Below the pieces are notes generated by a model that worked only from the letters and a program-made list of their open reading frames with translations, was not told where the DNA came from and did no database searches. The position numbers and the translations under genes are program-made. Positions 24,186 to 35,666 of a stretch of 35,716 bases of DNA are shown here, in pieces. Each line of letters starts with the position of its first letter. The first letter of the stretch is position 1. This DNA comes from Nocardioidaceae bacterium (lineage in GTDB: Bacteria; Actinomycetota; Actinomycetes; Propionibacteriales; Nocardioidaceae), in the NCBI GenBank assembly GCA_025934895.1, contig JAICWH010000022.1:1-35716 (forward strand), given 5' to 3'.

Positions 24186-25982
24186 GTGCCTCCACTCGCC
24201 GACGTCTGCGCCGTGGTGGTCACCTGGAACCGTCGCCGGCTCCTGGTGGAGGCGCTCGCGGCCCTGGAGGGCCAGACCCTGCCGCCCCGCCGGATCGTGG
24301 TCGTCGACAACGCCAGCACCGACGGGACGAGCGAGCTGCTGCGCACCGACTACCGGCACCTCGAGGTGGTCTCGCTGCGCTCCAACACCGGAGGGGCCGG
24401 AGGGTTCGCGGCAGGCATCGAGAGGGCGCTGACCTTCGACCCCGAGCTCGTCTGGCTGCTCGACGACGACACCGTCGCGACCCCGACCGCCGCCGAGCGG
24501 CTGGTCACCGCCTGGTCGTCGTACGGCGCCGGCGAGCTGCCACGCCCGGCCTTGCTCGCCAGCCGGGTGGTCTGGACCGACGGCCGCGACCACCCGATGA
24601 ACACCCCACGGGTCAAGCCGGGCGTGTCGTCGGCCGAGCGCGCCGCCGCCGCCGCGGTCGGCGCGGTGCCGATCCGCTCGGCGTCCTTCGTCTCGGTCAT
24701 GTGCGACGCCTCGGTGGTCCGCGACCGGGGCCTGCCGGTGGCCGACTACTTCTTGTGGAACGACGACTTCGAGTACTCGACCCGGCTGATCCGCTCGCGG
24801 GTGGGCCTGGCCGTCCCGGCCAGCGTCGTGGTCCACAAGACCTCGACCTTCGGCTCGACGGATGTGGACCCAGGCGAGCGGTTCGTCCTGGAGGTCCGCA
24901 ACAAGGTCTGGCTGTTCACCCGCAGCCGTGGCCTCGGGCCGGTCGAGAAGCTGGTCTACGGCGGCTCGACGCTGCGCCGCTGGGCCCGCACCATCGCCCG
25001 CTCGCGTGACCGTCGCACGCTGCTCCTCGGTCTCCGCACCGGACTGGCCGCGGGCCTGCGGACCCGTCCTCGGACCAACGGCGAGGTGCTCACCGCCGCC
25101 GGCTGGTCGCCGCACGACGGCCACCCCGGCGGTGGGCCCGGTGCCCGCGCGGAGCCGTTCTCGCTGCTGATCGCGGTCTGGCGTGGCGACGACCCCGCGT
25201 TCCTGCGTGACGCGTTCGTCTCGAGCGTGCAGGAGCAGACCCGGCGCCCCGCCCAGGTGGTGCTCGTCCAGGACGGTCAGGTGCCCGAGCCGTTGGCGGA
25301 GGAGATCGCCCGCCTGGTGGCCACCAGCCCGGTGCCGGTCGACCACGTCGTGATGGCGGACAACCTGGGGCTGGGCCCGGCCTTGGACCGGGGGCTGGCC
25401 GCGTGCCACCACGAGATCGTGGCCCGGATGGACGCCGACGACGTCAGCCTCCCGGTCCGCTTCGAGAGGCAGCTGCCGATGATCGAGGCGGGCGCGGACA
25501 TCGTCGGCAGTGGGCTGCTCGAGTTCGGGTCCTCGGTGGACCAGGTGGTGGGCCGTCGCACGCCTCCGACCGACCCCGACGAGATCCGCCGGGTGATGCG
25601 GTTCCGGGACCCGTTCAACCACCCGACGGTGGTCTACCGCCGCAGCGCCGTGCAGGCGGCGGGCGGCTACACCGACATGGCGCTGATGGAGGACTACCTG
25701 CTCTTCGCCCGCATGGTGGACAGCGGAGCGCGACCGGCGAACCTCGCCGAGCCGCTGGTCCGCTACCGGGTGGGGGCCGGTGCCTACGCCCGCCGGGGCG
25801 GCCGGCAGCTGCTCCGCTCCGAGCTCGCGGTGCAACGCCGCTTCCACGAGCTGGGGATCACCACGCGCCCGCAGTACGTGCGCAACGTGGTCGTCCGCGG
25901 GGGGTACCGTCTCGTGCCCGTGGGGCTGCGACGGCTCGCCTATCGCGCCCTGATCGCCAACCGCGGCGGCACCGGCCGATAG
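24186..25982 (+). CDS. Two-domain glycosyltransferase: GlfT1-like GT2 fused to a second GT2
   Basis: One 598-residue polypeptide with two GT-A domains. Domain 1 (about 4-290) resembles mycobacterial galactofuranosyltransferase GlfT1: VCAVVVTWNRRRLL, IVVVDNASTDGT, NTGGAGGFAAGIERAL, WLLDDDT (metal motif) and FLWNDDFEYSTRL. Domain 2 (about 320-590) is of another GT2 branch (AmsE/EpsE-like): SLLIAVWRGDDPAFL, QVVLVQDG, NLGLGPALDRGLA, IVARMDADDVSLPVRFERQL and MALMEDYLLFARM. Both have DDD/DAD metal sites, so both could be active. No membrane segments. Start GTG 24186, after a TACGGT box. glf and a GlfT2-like gene follow, so domain 1 probably starts a galactofuranose chain; the job and sugar of domain 2 are unknown. 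Confidence 0.88.
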   Translation: MPPLADVCAVVVTWNRRRLLVEALAALEGQTLPPRRIVVVDNASTDGTSELLRTDYRHLEVVSLRSNTGGAGGFAAGIERALTFDPELVWLLDDDTVATPTAAERLVTAWSSYGAGELPRPALLASRVVWTDGRDHPMNTPRVKPGVSSAERAAAAAVGAVPIRSASFVSVMCDASVVRDRGLPVADYFLWNDDFEYSTRLIRSRVGLAVPASVVVHKTSTFGSTDVDPGERFVLEVRNKVWLFTRSRGLGPVEKLVYGGSTLRRWARTIARSRDRRTLLLGLRTGLAAGLRTRPRTNGEVLTAAGWSPHDGHPGGGPGARAEPFSLLIAVWRGDDPAFLRDAFVSSVQEQTRRPAQVVLVQDGQVPEPLAEEIARLVATSPVPVDHVVMADNLGLGPALDRGLAACHHEIVARMDADDVSLPVRFERQLPMIEAGADIVGSGLLEFGSSVDQVVGRRTPPTDPDEIRRVMRFRDPFNHPTVVYRRSAVQAAGGYTDMALMEDYLLFARMVDSGARPANLAEPLVRYRVGAGAYARRGGRQLLRSELAVQRRFHELGITTRPQYVRNVVVRGGYRLVPVGLRRLAYRALIANRGGTGR

Positions 25983-26015
25983 ACTCCGGTGTTGCCCTGC
26001 GGACAGGAGTGGTGA

Positions 26016-29193
<3,178 letters not shown>

Positions 29194-29197
<4 letters not shown>

Positions 29198-30132
29198 CCA
29201 CGCACCCTGATCCCGTACGCATCGAACCCGTGCTGCAACCGGCGCCCGACCTCGCGCCGCCGTTCTCCAAGGGCGGCCTGATCGAGGTCTTCCGCCGCCG
29301 CTACCTGCTCAAGCTGCTGGTGCAGAAGGAGGTTCGCTCCCGCTACCAGGGCTCCCTGCTCGGCGTGATGTGGTCCTACATCCAGCCGATGGTGCGGTTC
29401 TGCATGTACTACTTCGTGATCGGGCTGGTGCTGGGCCTGCACAAGTCGTTCCCGAACTTCGCGATCCACATGTTCTCCGCGATCGTCGCGATGCACTTCT
29501 TCACGGAGACGTTCTCCTCAGGCACGCGCTCGGTCGTGAAGAACAAGTCCATCGTCCGCAAGATGCCGATGCCGCGTGAGATGTTCCCGGTCGCCTCGGT
29601 GATCGTGTCGGCCGTCAACACCTTCCCCCAGCTGGCGATCCTGTTCGTCGCCTCCGTGGTCGCGGGCTGGAGGCCGGACGTGGTCGGCGTGCTGGCCGCC
29701 TTCCTCGGGCTCGCGATCGTCACGGTGCTCGGCACCGCGCTCGCGCTGCTGTTCGCCGGTCTCAACGTGTTCTTCCGGGACTTCCAGAACATCGTGTCCA
29801 CGTTCATGGTGCTGACCACCTGGATCGTGCCGATGATCTACCCGTTCGAGAAGGTCGCCACCAGTGGCCTGGGGCACAACCACGTCTTCTACAGCATCTA
29901 CATGTCCGACCCGCTGACGATCGCGGTGGTGCTGATGCAACGCGCCTTCTGGATTCCCACGGCGCTCGGCAAGGACGGCTTCCCCGACCAGCTCGGCGAT
30001 GTCGGCTTCCCCTACCTGCCCCACAACTACATGGAGCTCGGGCTGCTGATGCTGGGCGTCTCCTGCATCATCCTGGTGCTCTGCCAGATGGTGTTCCGGC
30101 GCCTCGAGGGCAAGTTCGCGGAGCGCCTGTGA
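29194..30132 (+). CDS. ABC-2 type polysaccharide export permease (Wzm-like)
   Basis: Membrane subunit of an ABC exporter for a lipid-linked polysaccharide; 312 residues with six predicted membrane helices starting near residue 62. The N-terminal VQKEVRSRYQGSLLGVMWSYIQPM is the amphipathic entry and first-helix region typical of Wzm/TagG permeases; FFRDFQNIVSTFMVLTTWIVPMIYP is the conserved later block. GTG 29194 overlaps the GlfT2-like stop (GTGA) and AGGAGGAG lies about 6 nt upstream. In mycobacteria Wzm/Wzt export galactan, and its position here directly after Galf genes supports the same cargo. Confidence 0.93.
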
Positions 30133-30163
30133 TGCGGCAGCGCCCGACGAAGGAGGCCCGGGG

Positions 30164-30958
30164 ATGACGGTCTCGGTCCAGGTGGAGCACGCCACCAAGC
30201 AGTTCACCCTGCGCTACCACCGCACGATCAAGCAGATCACGATCGCGGCGATGCGCAGGCAGAAGATCAGCGACACCTTCAAGGCGGTCGACGACGTCTC
30301 CTTCACGGTCCAGCAGGGTGAGTCGATCGGGCTGATGGGGCTCAACGGCTCCGGCAAGAGCACGCTGCTCAAGCTGGTCAGCGGGGTGATGAAGCCGGAC
30401 TCGGGGTCGGTGCTGACCCGGGGCCGGATCGCGGGACTGATCGCCACCGGGGCGGGCTTCCACCCCCAGCTCAGCGGACGCGACAACGTCTACCTCAACG
30501 CTGCGATCCTCGGGATGACCGAGGCGGAGACCAAGCGCAAGTTCGACCAGATCGTCGACTTCGCGGACATCGGCAGGTTCCTCGACACCCCGGTGGGGCA
30601 CTACTCCTCGGGGATGTTCTCCCGCCTCGGGTTCGCGGTGGCCGTGCACACCGAGTCGGACATCTTCCTGGTCGACGAGGTGCTCGCGGTGGGCGACAAG
30701 CCGTTCAAGCGCAAGTGCATGGCCCGGATGCAGGAGATCCGTGACGAGGGCCGCACGATGCTCTACGTCAGCCACGCCGCCGCCTCCGTGCGGCAGATGT
30801 GCGACCGGGTGCTGGTGCTCGAGAAGGGCGTGCTCGGATTCGACGGGCCGGTCGACGAGGGCATCCGATACCTGCACTACGACGACGCCGACACCGACGA
30901 GAAGCCCACTGACGTCGTCGACGACACCGAGGACGAGGTGCTCGGCGCGGACGTCTGA
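30164..30958 (+). CDS. ABC exporter ATPase (Wzt-like)
   Basis: ATP-binding subunit partnering the permease 31 nt upstream; 264 residues. Walker A is GLNGSGKS with K65, the signature is YSSGMFSRLGFAVA and Walker B is DIFLVDEVLAVGD, followed by the H-loop in LYVSHAA. TFKAVDDVSFTVQQGESIGL and RGRIAGLIATGAGFHPQLSGRDN are typical polysaccharide-exporter sequence. It lacks the C-terminal carbohydrate-binding domain of many Wzt proteins, like the mycobacterial galactan exporter, which fits export that does not read a chain-end cap. AAGGAGG lies 7 nt before the ATG at 30164. A palindrome 11 nt after the stop may end the transcript. Confidence 0.95.
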   Translation: MTVSVQVEHATKQFTLRYHRTIKQITIAAMRRQKISDTFKAVDDVSFTVQQGESIGLMGLNGSGKSTLLKLVSGVMKPDSGSVLTRGRIAGLIATGAGFHPQLSGRDNVYLNAAILGMTEAETKRKFDQIVDFADIGRFLDTPVGHYSSGMFSRLGFAVAVHTESDIFLVDEVLAVGDKPFKRKCMARMQEIRDEGRTMLYVSHAAASVRQMCDRVLVLEKGVLGFDGPVDEGIRYLHYDDADTDEKPTDVVDDTEDEVLGADV

Positions 30959-30969
30959 TCGGGGACCAC

Positions 30970-30987
30970 CGCCTTGCCGGCAAGGCG
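30970..30987. terminator. Perfect palindrome after wzt-like gene
   Basis: CGCCTTGCCGGCAAGGCG is an 18-nt perfect palindrome 11 nt downstream of the exporter ATPase stop. As RNA it would fold with a tight loop; it is followed by AATTACAGG and not a U-run, so it may be a weak terminator or a dimer-binding site. Confidence 0.4.
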
Positions 30988-31028
30988 AATTACAGGTCTG
31001 TTCTTATCGTGAACCACTTGCCGCCGGC

Positions 31029-31061
31029 TGTGACGGGTGTGACATTTGGGTTTCGTGTGAA
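31029..31061 (+). promoter_or_regulatory. TGTGAC direct repeats upstream of the amidase
   Basis: TGTGAC occurs at 31029-31034 and 31038-31043, and TGTGAA at 31056-31061, 27-59 nt before the amidase ATG. The 9-nt spacing suits a tandem-binding regulator. No factor is identified. Confidence 0.3.
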
Positions 31062-31087
31062 CACCTGCCCAGGGGAGCGCCTCGCGT

Positions 31088-33181
31088 ATGGCCCAGAACA
31101 GAAGCCGGTTCGTGCTCCTGTGTCAGCAGACCCTGGCGTTCGGCGTGGTCGTCGCGATCGCCGCCCCGGCCGCGAACCTGGTGACCCTCGAGATCGTCGC
31201 GCCACCGCAGCCCCGGACCGAGGCACGGGCGCAGCCGACCGGAGGTGCCGCCGGCACCGTCTCGGTGGTCGCCTCGCGGCCGGTGCGGCCGCAGGTCAGA
31301 AGGGTGCCGCTGCGCGGCGTGAGCAAGGCCGGTCTGCGTGCCCTCGGCGGCCGTGGGGTCGCGGCCGCCCGACTGACGTCCGCGAGCACCGGCCGGTCAG
31401 CCGGTGGGTCGGGGGCGGACCGGCTCACGGCGCTGTCCGCGCCGCAGCCCGTGCACGGGCTGGCCACGGTGGGGGTGACCTGGGCGCACGGGGTGCAGGT
31501 CCCCGACCGGGCGATCACCATCTCGGTGCGCACCCAGCGCAGCGGGACCTGGTCCGCGTGGACCGGGGTGCCCTACCACGAGGACGAGGGCCCGGACCCC
31601 ACGAGCGCGGAGGGCGGGGCCGCCGCGCCGGGCACCGACCCTGTCTACGTCGGTGCCGTGGACGACGTACAGGTCAAGGCGCTCACCGACACGGGCACCG
31701 CACCCGCCGGGATGAAGCTGTCCCTGGTCGACCCCGGTCGCCAGGTGGCTGCGCGCGCCGAGCAGCCGGCCATCGACACCGGCCGGCTGAGCCTCTCGGC
31801 CACGACCTCCACCGAGGCGTCGCGGGCTGCGGCACGGGTCACCGCCAAGCCACGGATCTTCTCGCGGGCCCAGTGGGGAGCCGACGAGCGGATGCGGGAG
31901 CGCTCGGCGCTGCACTACGGGGAGGTGCACGGCGGGTTCGTGCACCACACGGTGAACGCGAACGGCTACACCGCCGCCCAGGTCCCGGCGATCATCCGCG
32001 GCATCTACGCCTACCACACCCAGTCGCGCGGCTGGTCCGACATCGGCTACAACTTCCTGGTCGACCGCTTCGGGCGGATCTGGGAGGGCCGGTACGGCGG
32101 CGTGACCCGTCCCGTCGTGGGCGCGCACACGCTGGGCTACAACGACGACGCGTTCGCGATGTCGGCGATCGGCAACTACGACATCGCCCAGCCGTCCCCG
32201 GCGATGGTCGACGCGTTCGGTCGGCTGTTCGCGTGGAAGCTCAGCCTGCACGGCGTGTTCGCATCCTCGCGACGGCAGTGGATCTCCAGGCGCTACCTGC
32301 CGGCGATCGACGGCCACCGCGACGTCGGTCAGACCGCCTGCCCCGGGCGTTACCTCTACGCCCAGATCCCGACGATCCGGGCTCGCGCCGCGCGCTACCA
32401 GCGCTCCTTCGCGCCTCGGGTCCGGACCACCCGGGTAGCGGGCAGCAGCCGTCCGGTGATCGTCGCCCGCGACCGGCGGACCAGGCAGGTCTGGCTCGTC
32501 TCGACCCGGCCGGACGGGACCGCCGGGCGGATCCGCAACACCGGCACCAGGTTCCCGCACGCGAACCTCGTGCTGAACGCGGGGGACTGGGACGGCGACG
32601 GGCGCGGCGACCTGATCACCCGCTCGGCCAGGACGGGGCTGCTCAACCTCTACCGGGGCGCCGCGGGCGGACAGCTGCGCGCTCCGGTGCTGATGAGCAG
32701 GACCAGCTTCGGGCGCGACCGACTGCTGGCCGCCGTCGGTGACATGACCGGGGACGGGCGCCCGGACCTGATGGGTCAGCCCGTGGGTGGTGCGATGCGG
32801 ATCTTTCCGGGCAACGGGGCCACGGGCTTTCACGGCGGGTACGTCGCCCACTCGGCGATCAGTGCCATCTCCCAGCTCGGCGTCGGGTTCTACAACGGGG
32901 ACGGGTCGCCGGACTCTGTGCTGCGGCGCAGTGACGGGACGCTGGTGCTCTACCCGGGCAACGGCCCCGGCGGGCTGACCGGAGGGACGCGGATCGGCTC
33001 TGCCGGCCGCAACTACGACTGGGTGGTCTCCGTGGGGGACATCACCGGCGACCGTCGCCCGGATCTGGTGGCTCGGGCAGCGGTGACCCATCGGATGTGG
33101 CTGCTGCCCGGGTCGCGGGACGGGTTCGTCTCGCGCCGGTCCTTCCGCACGGGCATGGGCCGGTTCGACCTGTTCGGGTAG
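31088..33181 (+). CDS. Secreted PGRP/N-acetylmuramoyl-L-alanine amidase with FG-GAP repeats
   Basis: Predicted exported peptidoglycan amidase, 697 residues. A hydrophobic segment at about 10-36 is a signal or anchor. Residues 60-255 form an Ala/Thr-rich region with a WAHGVQVPDRAITISVRTQR beta domain. The PGRP/amidase_2 domain starts at PRIFSRAQWGAD; zinc ligands appear to be H286 (in FVHHTVN), H410 (GHRDVGQ) and C418 (TACPG). The C-terminal part (about 435-697) has four FG-GAP/VCBS-like repeats: GDWDGDGRGDL, GDMTGDGRPDL, FYNGDGSPD and GDITGDRRPDL, probably a propeller binding wall glycan. AGGGGAGCG precedes the ATG. It lies 129 nt after the exporter genes. Function as wall hydrolase or sensor is inferred. 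Confidence 0.93.
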   Translation: MAQNRSRFVLLCQQTLAFGVVVAIAAPAANLVTLEIVAPPQPRTEARAQPTGGAAGTVSVVASRPVRPQVRRVPLRGVSKAGLRALGGRGVAAARLTSASTGRSAGGSGADRLTALSAPQPVHGLATVGVTWAHGVQVPDRAITISVRTQRSGTWSAWTGVPYHEDEGPDPTSAEGGAAAPGTDPVYVGAVDDVQVKALTDTGTAPAGMKLSLVDPGRQVAARAEQPAIDTGRLSLSATTSTEASRAAARVTAKPRIFSRAQWGADERMRERSALHYGEVHGGFVHHTVNANGYTAAQVPAIIRGIYAYHTQSRGWSDIGYNFLVDRFGRIWEGRYGGVTRPVVGAHTLGYNDDAFAMSAIGNYDIAQPSPAMVDAFGRLFAWKLSLHGVFASSRRQWISRRYLPAIDGHRDVGQTACPGRYLYAQIPTIRARAARYQRSFAPRVRTTRVAGSSRPVIVARDRRTRQVWLVSTRPDGTAGRIRNTGTRFPHANLVLNAGDWDGDGRGDLITRSARTGLLNLYRGAAGGQLRAPVLMSRTSFGRDRLLAAVGDMTGDGRPDLMGQPVGGAMRIFPGNGATGFHGGYVAHSAISAISQLGVGFYNGDGSPDSVLRRSDGTLVLYPGNGPGGLTGGTRIGSAGRNYDWVVSVGDITGDRRPDLVARAAVTHRMWLLPGSRDGFVSRRSFRTGMGRFDLFG

Positions 33182-33199
33182 ACCCCGGACACCGTGCCG

Positions 33200-33298
33200 C
33201 CTGCGGACGCGCCGGGTCGGCGGGTTCCGGGCCTGCGGATGCGCCGGGTCGGCGGGTTCCGGGCCTGCGGACGCGCCGGGTCGGCGGGCGTCAGGCCC
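33200..33298. repeat. 32-bp tandem repeat and hairpin between convergent genes
   Basis: Units at 33200-33231, 33232-33263 and 33264-33288 (partial) start CCTGCGGACGCGCCGGGTCG; the first two differ at one base. Each can fold as CGCCG-GGT-CGGCG. The last unit extends this into a larger stem, GGGCCTG (33261-33267) with CAGGCCC (33292-33298), which includes the stop codon of the reverse gene. It fills the whole gap between the amidase and TIGR03089 genes and may terminate both. Confidence 0.85.
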
Positions 33299-34067
33299 GC
33301 AGCTCGTCGGTGGCCCGCTCCTGCTGCGCCCGGGCCGCCCAGCGGCCCTCATCGGGGTGCCGGACCCACACCGTGCCGGCGTCCAGCTGCACCGGGGCCA
33401 GCAAGGTGGCGGCTCCGGACCGGCCGACGGGGTTGACGTCGGTGACCAACCGACCGCCCGGGGAGACGACCGCCGAGTGCGCGGCCTCGCTGAGCAGCTC
33501 GGCCTGGGTCAGTGAGCCGCCCCGGTCGTGCCATGCGGCATCGTCGGGTCCGGGCGGGTCGTCGGCGGCGAAGGCGTCCGGTTGGGCGAGGACCACGGCG
33601 CCGTAGTCGGTGACGCCCGTCGGCAGCGCCTCGGTGAAGCGGGCCCCGAGCGGCCACAGGGACAGTGCCAGCACGGGCACCCGGTCGGCCCCCGGGGCGT
33701 AGCGCCGCACCGCCTCGGGACCACACACCACCAGGTCGCAGCCCTCGGCCAGACCCGGGTCGTCGGTCACGCTCAGCCCCACGGACCACGCCGCGCCCAG
33801 CCACACCGCCCCCAGCCAGTGCGTCGGCAGGTCGAGGAGCACCGCGCCGCCCCGGGTCAGGTCGAGCTCGTCCTGCGCGAGCCCGGCTGTCTTGGCGACC
33901 CAGTTGGCGTACGTCGCCACCGACAGCTCCACCCGCTCACCGGTGCTGTCGTCGTAGAAGGTGACGAGCGGCCGGCTCGGTGCCGTCCGCACAAGCGCGG
34001 ACAGCGCGACAGGGAAGGACAGGGCGCCGGCCCTCGGCTCGGGTGTGGATCTCCCAGGGGTGCGCAT
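33291..34067 (-). CDS. TIGR03089 family protein
   Basis: Actinobacterial protein of unknown function, 258 residues, matching the TIGR03089 pattern: FPVALSALVRTAPSRPLVTFYDD, ATYANWVAKTAGLAQDELDL, GAVLLDLPTHWLGAVWLGAAW and a Asp-rich middle. The start resembles the N-terminal subdomain of AMP-binding (acyl-adenylating) enzymes, but the ATP-binding P-loop and the C-terminal half are missing, so adenylation activity is unlikely. In mycobacteria the counterpart (Rv3268) also sits beside LCP and mannose-1-phosphate guanylyltransferase genes, hinting at a cell-envelope role. TAGCAT lies 6 nt before the ATG. Confidence 0.87.
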   Translation of the reverse strand: MRTPGRSTPEPRAGALSFPVALSALVRTAPSRPLVTFYDDSTGERVELSVATYANWVAKTAGLAQDELDLTRGGAVLLDLPTHWLGAVWLGAAWSVGLSVTDDPGLAEGCDLVVCGPEAVRRYAPGADRVPVLALSLWPLGARFTEALPTGVTDYGAVVLAQPDAFAADDPPGPDDAAWHDRGGSLTQAELLSEAAHSAVVSPGGRLVTDVNPVGRSGAATLLAPVQLDAGTVWVRHPDEGRWAARAQQERATDELRA

Positions 34068-34073
34068 GGCGGC

Positions 34074-34079
34074 ATGCTA
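34074..34079 (-). promoter_or_regulatory. Putative -10 box of the TIGR03089 gene
   Basis: TAGCAT (minus strand) ends 6 nt before the ATG at 34067, a leaderless layout within the 33-nt divergent gap. Confidence 0.45.
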
Positions 34080-34100
34080 CGGAGTGAGAGGATGCCGCCC

Positions 34101-35198
34101 ATGTCCGAGTCGCTCACCACGGTCCCCGTCAAGGCCGTCATCGTCGCGGGCGGGTTCGGAACCCGGCTGCTGCCGCTGACGACCAACCGCCCCAAGCACC
34201 TGCTCGAGGTCGGCGGGGTGCCGTTCCTCGAGCACCAGATCAGCCGGCTCGCGGCGGCGGGGGTCGCACACGTGGTGGTGGCCACCTCCTACCGCGCGGA
34301 GCTGTTCGAGCCGGTCCTCGGCGACGGGGGCCGCTGGGGCATCCGGGTGGACTACGTGCAGGAGGCCGCGCCGCTCGGCACCGCCGGTGCGATCCGCAAC
34401 GTGGCCGCTGCCCTCGGCGACGACCCCGAGGGCGCGGTGGTCGTGCTCAACGGTGACGTGCTGTCCGGTCACGACCTGCCCGCCCAGCTGCGCGACTTCG
34501 CGACCCCGCGCGAGGGACGCCCGGTCGACGTGTCCCTGCACCTGGTGGAGGTCGCGGACGCCCGCGCGTTCGGCTGTGTCCCCACCGACGGCTCCGGCCG
34601 GGTGACCGGCTTCACCGAGAAGTCCGAGCAGCCGGTGACCAACCAGGTCAACGCCGGCTGCTACGTGTTCCGGCGACGGGTGGTCGACGCGATCCCCGAG
34701 GGCCGGGTCGTCTCCGTGGAGCGGGAGACGTTCCCCGCGCTGGTGCGTGAGGGTGCGCTTGTGGTCGGGTACGTCGAGAACGCCTACTGGCGCGACGTGG
34801 GGACCCCGACCGCGCTGGTCGCGGCGTCCCGGGACCTCGTCCTGGGGACGGCCACCAGCCCCGCCGTGCCCGCCGGGGACCAACGGGCCCGGATCGACGA
34901 CGAGGCGATCGTGGACGTGACCGCCCGGGTCGACGGCGGGTCCGTGGTCGCCCGCGACGCCACCGTCGGCAAGGCCGCCGTGGTCACGGGCAGCGTGCTG
35001 ATGCCGGGCGCCGCCGTCGAAGCCGAGGCGGTGATCGTCGACTCGGTGCTCGGCCCCCGGGCCCGCGTCGGACGGGCCGTCCGCCTCGCGGGGGTGACGG
35101 TCGGCGACGACGCCGTCCTCGACCCAGGGGCGGTCCTCGAGCCGGGCCGGCGGGTGGATTGCGGCGCCGTCGTGGCGGCTAGTGGAGCACCGAGCTGA
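34101..35198 (+). CDS. NDP-sugar pyrophosphorylase (mannose-1-phosphate guanylyltransferase-like)
   Basis: Nucleotidyltransferase making an NDP-sugar, 365 residues. The GT-A-like domain opens with AVIVAGGFGTRLLPLTTNRPKHLLEVGG (signature GGFGTRL with the catalytic Arg and PKHLL Lys). It continues with EAAPLGTAGAIRN, VVLNGDVLSG (metal Asp), GFTEKSEQP and NAYWRDVGTP. Residues 260-365 form a left-handed beta-helix of hexapeptide type. This is the layout of actinobacterial ManB/Rv3264c-type GDP-mannose enzymes, but glucose-1-phosphate uses cannot be excluded. ATG 34101 is preferred because GAGAGG lies 9 nt upstream; ATG 34092 would touch it. Its 3' end overlaps the VTT gene by 20 nt, tail to tail. 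Confidence 0.9.
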   Translation: MSESLTTVPVKAVIVAGGFGTRLLPLTTNRPKHLLEVGGVPFLEHQISRLAAAGVAHVVVATSYRAELFEPVLGDGGRWGIRVDYVQEAAPLGTAGAIRNVAAALGDDPEGAVVVLNGDVLSGHDLPAQLRDFATPREGRPVDVSLHLVEVADARAFGCVPTDGSGRVTGFTEKSEQPVTNQVNAGCYVFRRRVVDAIPEGRVVSVERETFPALVREGALVVGYVENAYWRDVGTPTALVAASRDLVLGTATSPAVPAGDQRARIDDEAIVDVTARVDGGSVVARDATVGKAAVVTGSVLMPGAAVEAEAVIVDSVLGPRARVGRAVRLAGVTVGDDAVLDPGAVLEPGRRVDCGAVVAASGAPS

Positions 35199-35658
35199 GC
35201 CACTCGGCGCCGCCCAGCACCGCGGCGAAGCGCAGCCACCGACCCAGCAGCCCGAGCCCGAGGAAGAGCAGCAGCCCGGTGCGCAGCTGACCGGCCAGAA
35301 CGGCGACGATGGCGAACGGCGGGAACCCGCTCGAGGCGGAGACGAAGACCAGGAGCCCGGTCAGCACCGGGCGTTGCTGGGTCCGGGTCCGCCACGCGTC
35401 CAGACGGGCCCGCGCCTTGGGGGTCTCCACCCTGCGCCGCACCCAGCCCCAGCTCAACGCGTTCGCGCCGAGGTAGTACCACACCAGCTTGCCGACCATC
35501 TGACCCAGCGCGGCAGCGAAGGCCAGCGTCCACAGGCCTCCCACGTCGGCCACCGAGCCCCGCACGCCCAGGTAGGCCTCGATGTTGACCAGAGGCACGA
35601 GCGCAGACACGAACCCGACCCCCAGCAGGGCCAGGACGTCCCCCAGCAGACCCGACAC
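35179..35658 (-). CDS. VTT-domain (DedA/YqaA-like) small membrane protein
   Basis: Integral membrane protein of 159 residues with about four hydrophobic segments. The VTT/SNARE-associated pattern is visible: LVPLVNIEAYLGVRG near the start, an AALGQMVGKLVWYYLGANAL block with the conserved G-x-x-x-G and Lys, and SASSGFPPFAIVAVLAGQLR in the re-entrant-loop position. DedA-type proteins are linked to undecaprenyl-phosphate recycling and membrane homeostasis, which would suit a polymer-export region, but this short branch is uncharacterised. GTG 35658 follows the stop of an upstream gene by 8 nt, so it is the later gene of a reverse-strand pair. Confidence 0.87.
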   Translation of the reverse strand: MSGLLGDVLALLGVGFVSALVPLVNIEAYLGVRGSVADVGGLWTLAFAAALGQMVGKLVWYYLGANALSWGWVRRRVETPKARARLDAWRTRTQQRPVLTGLLVFVSASSGFPPFAIVAVLAGQLRTGLLLFLGLGLLGRWLRFAAVLGGAEWLSSVLH

Positions 35659-35666
35659 CGCAGCGG

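Noticed and set aside
30988-31087. A c-di-AMP (ydaO-type) riboswitch before the amidase gene
   Set aside because: Wall-hydrolase genes in actinobacteria often carry one, but this leader is short and I cannot find the conserved core segments; only TGTGAC direct repeats are seen.
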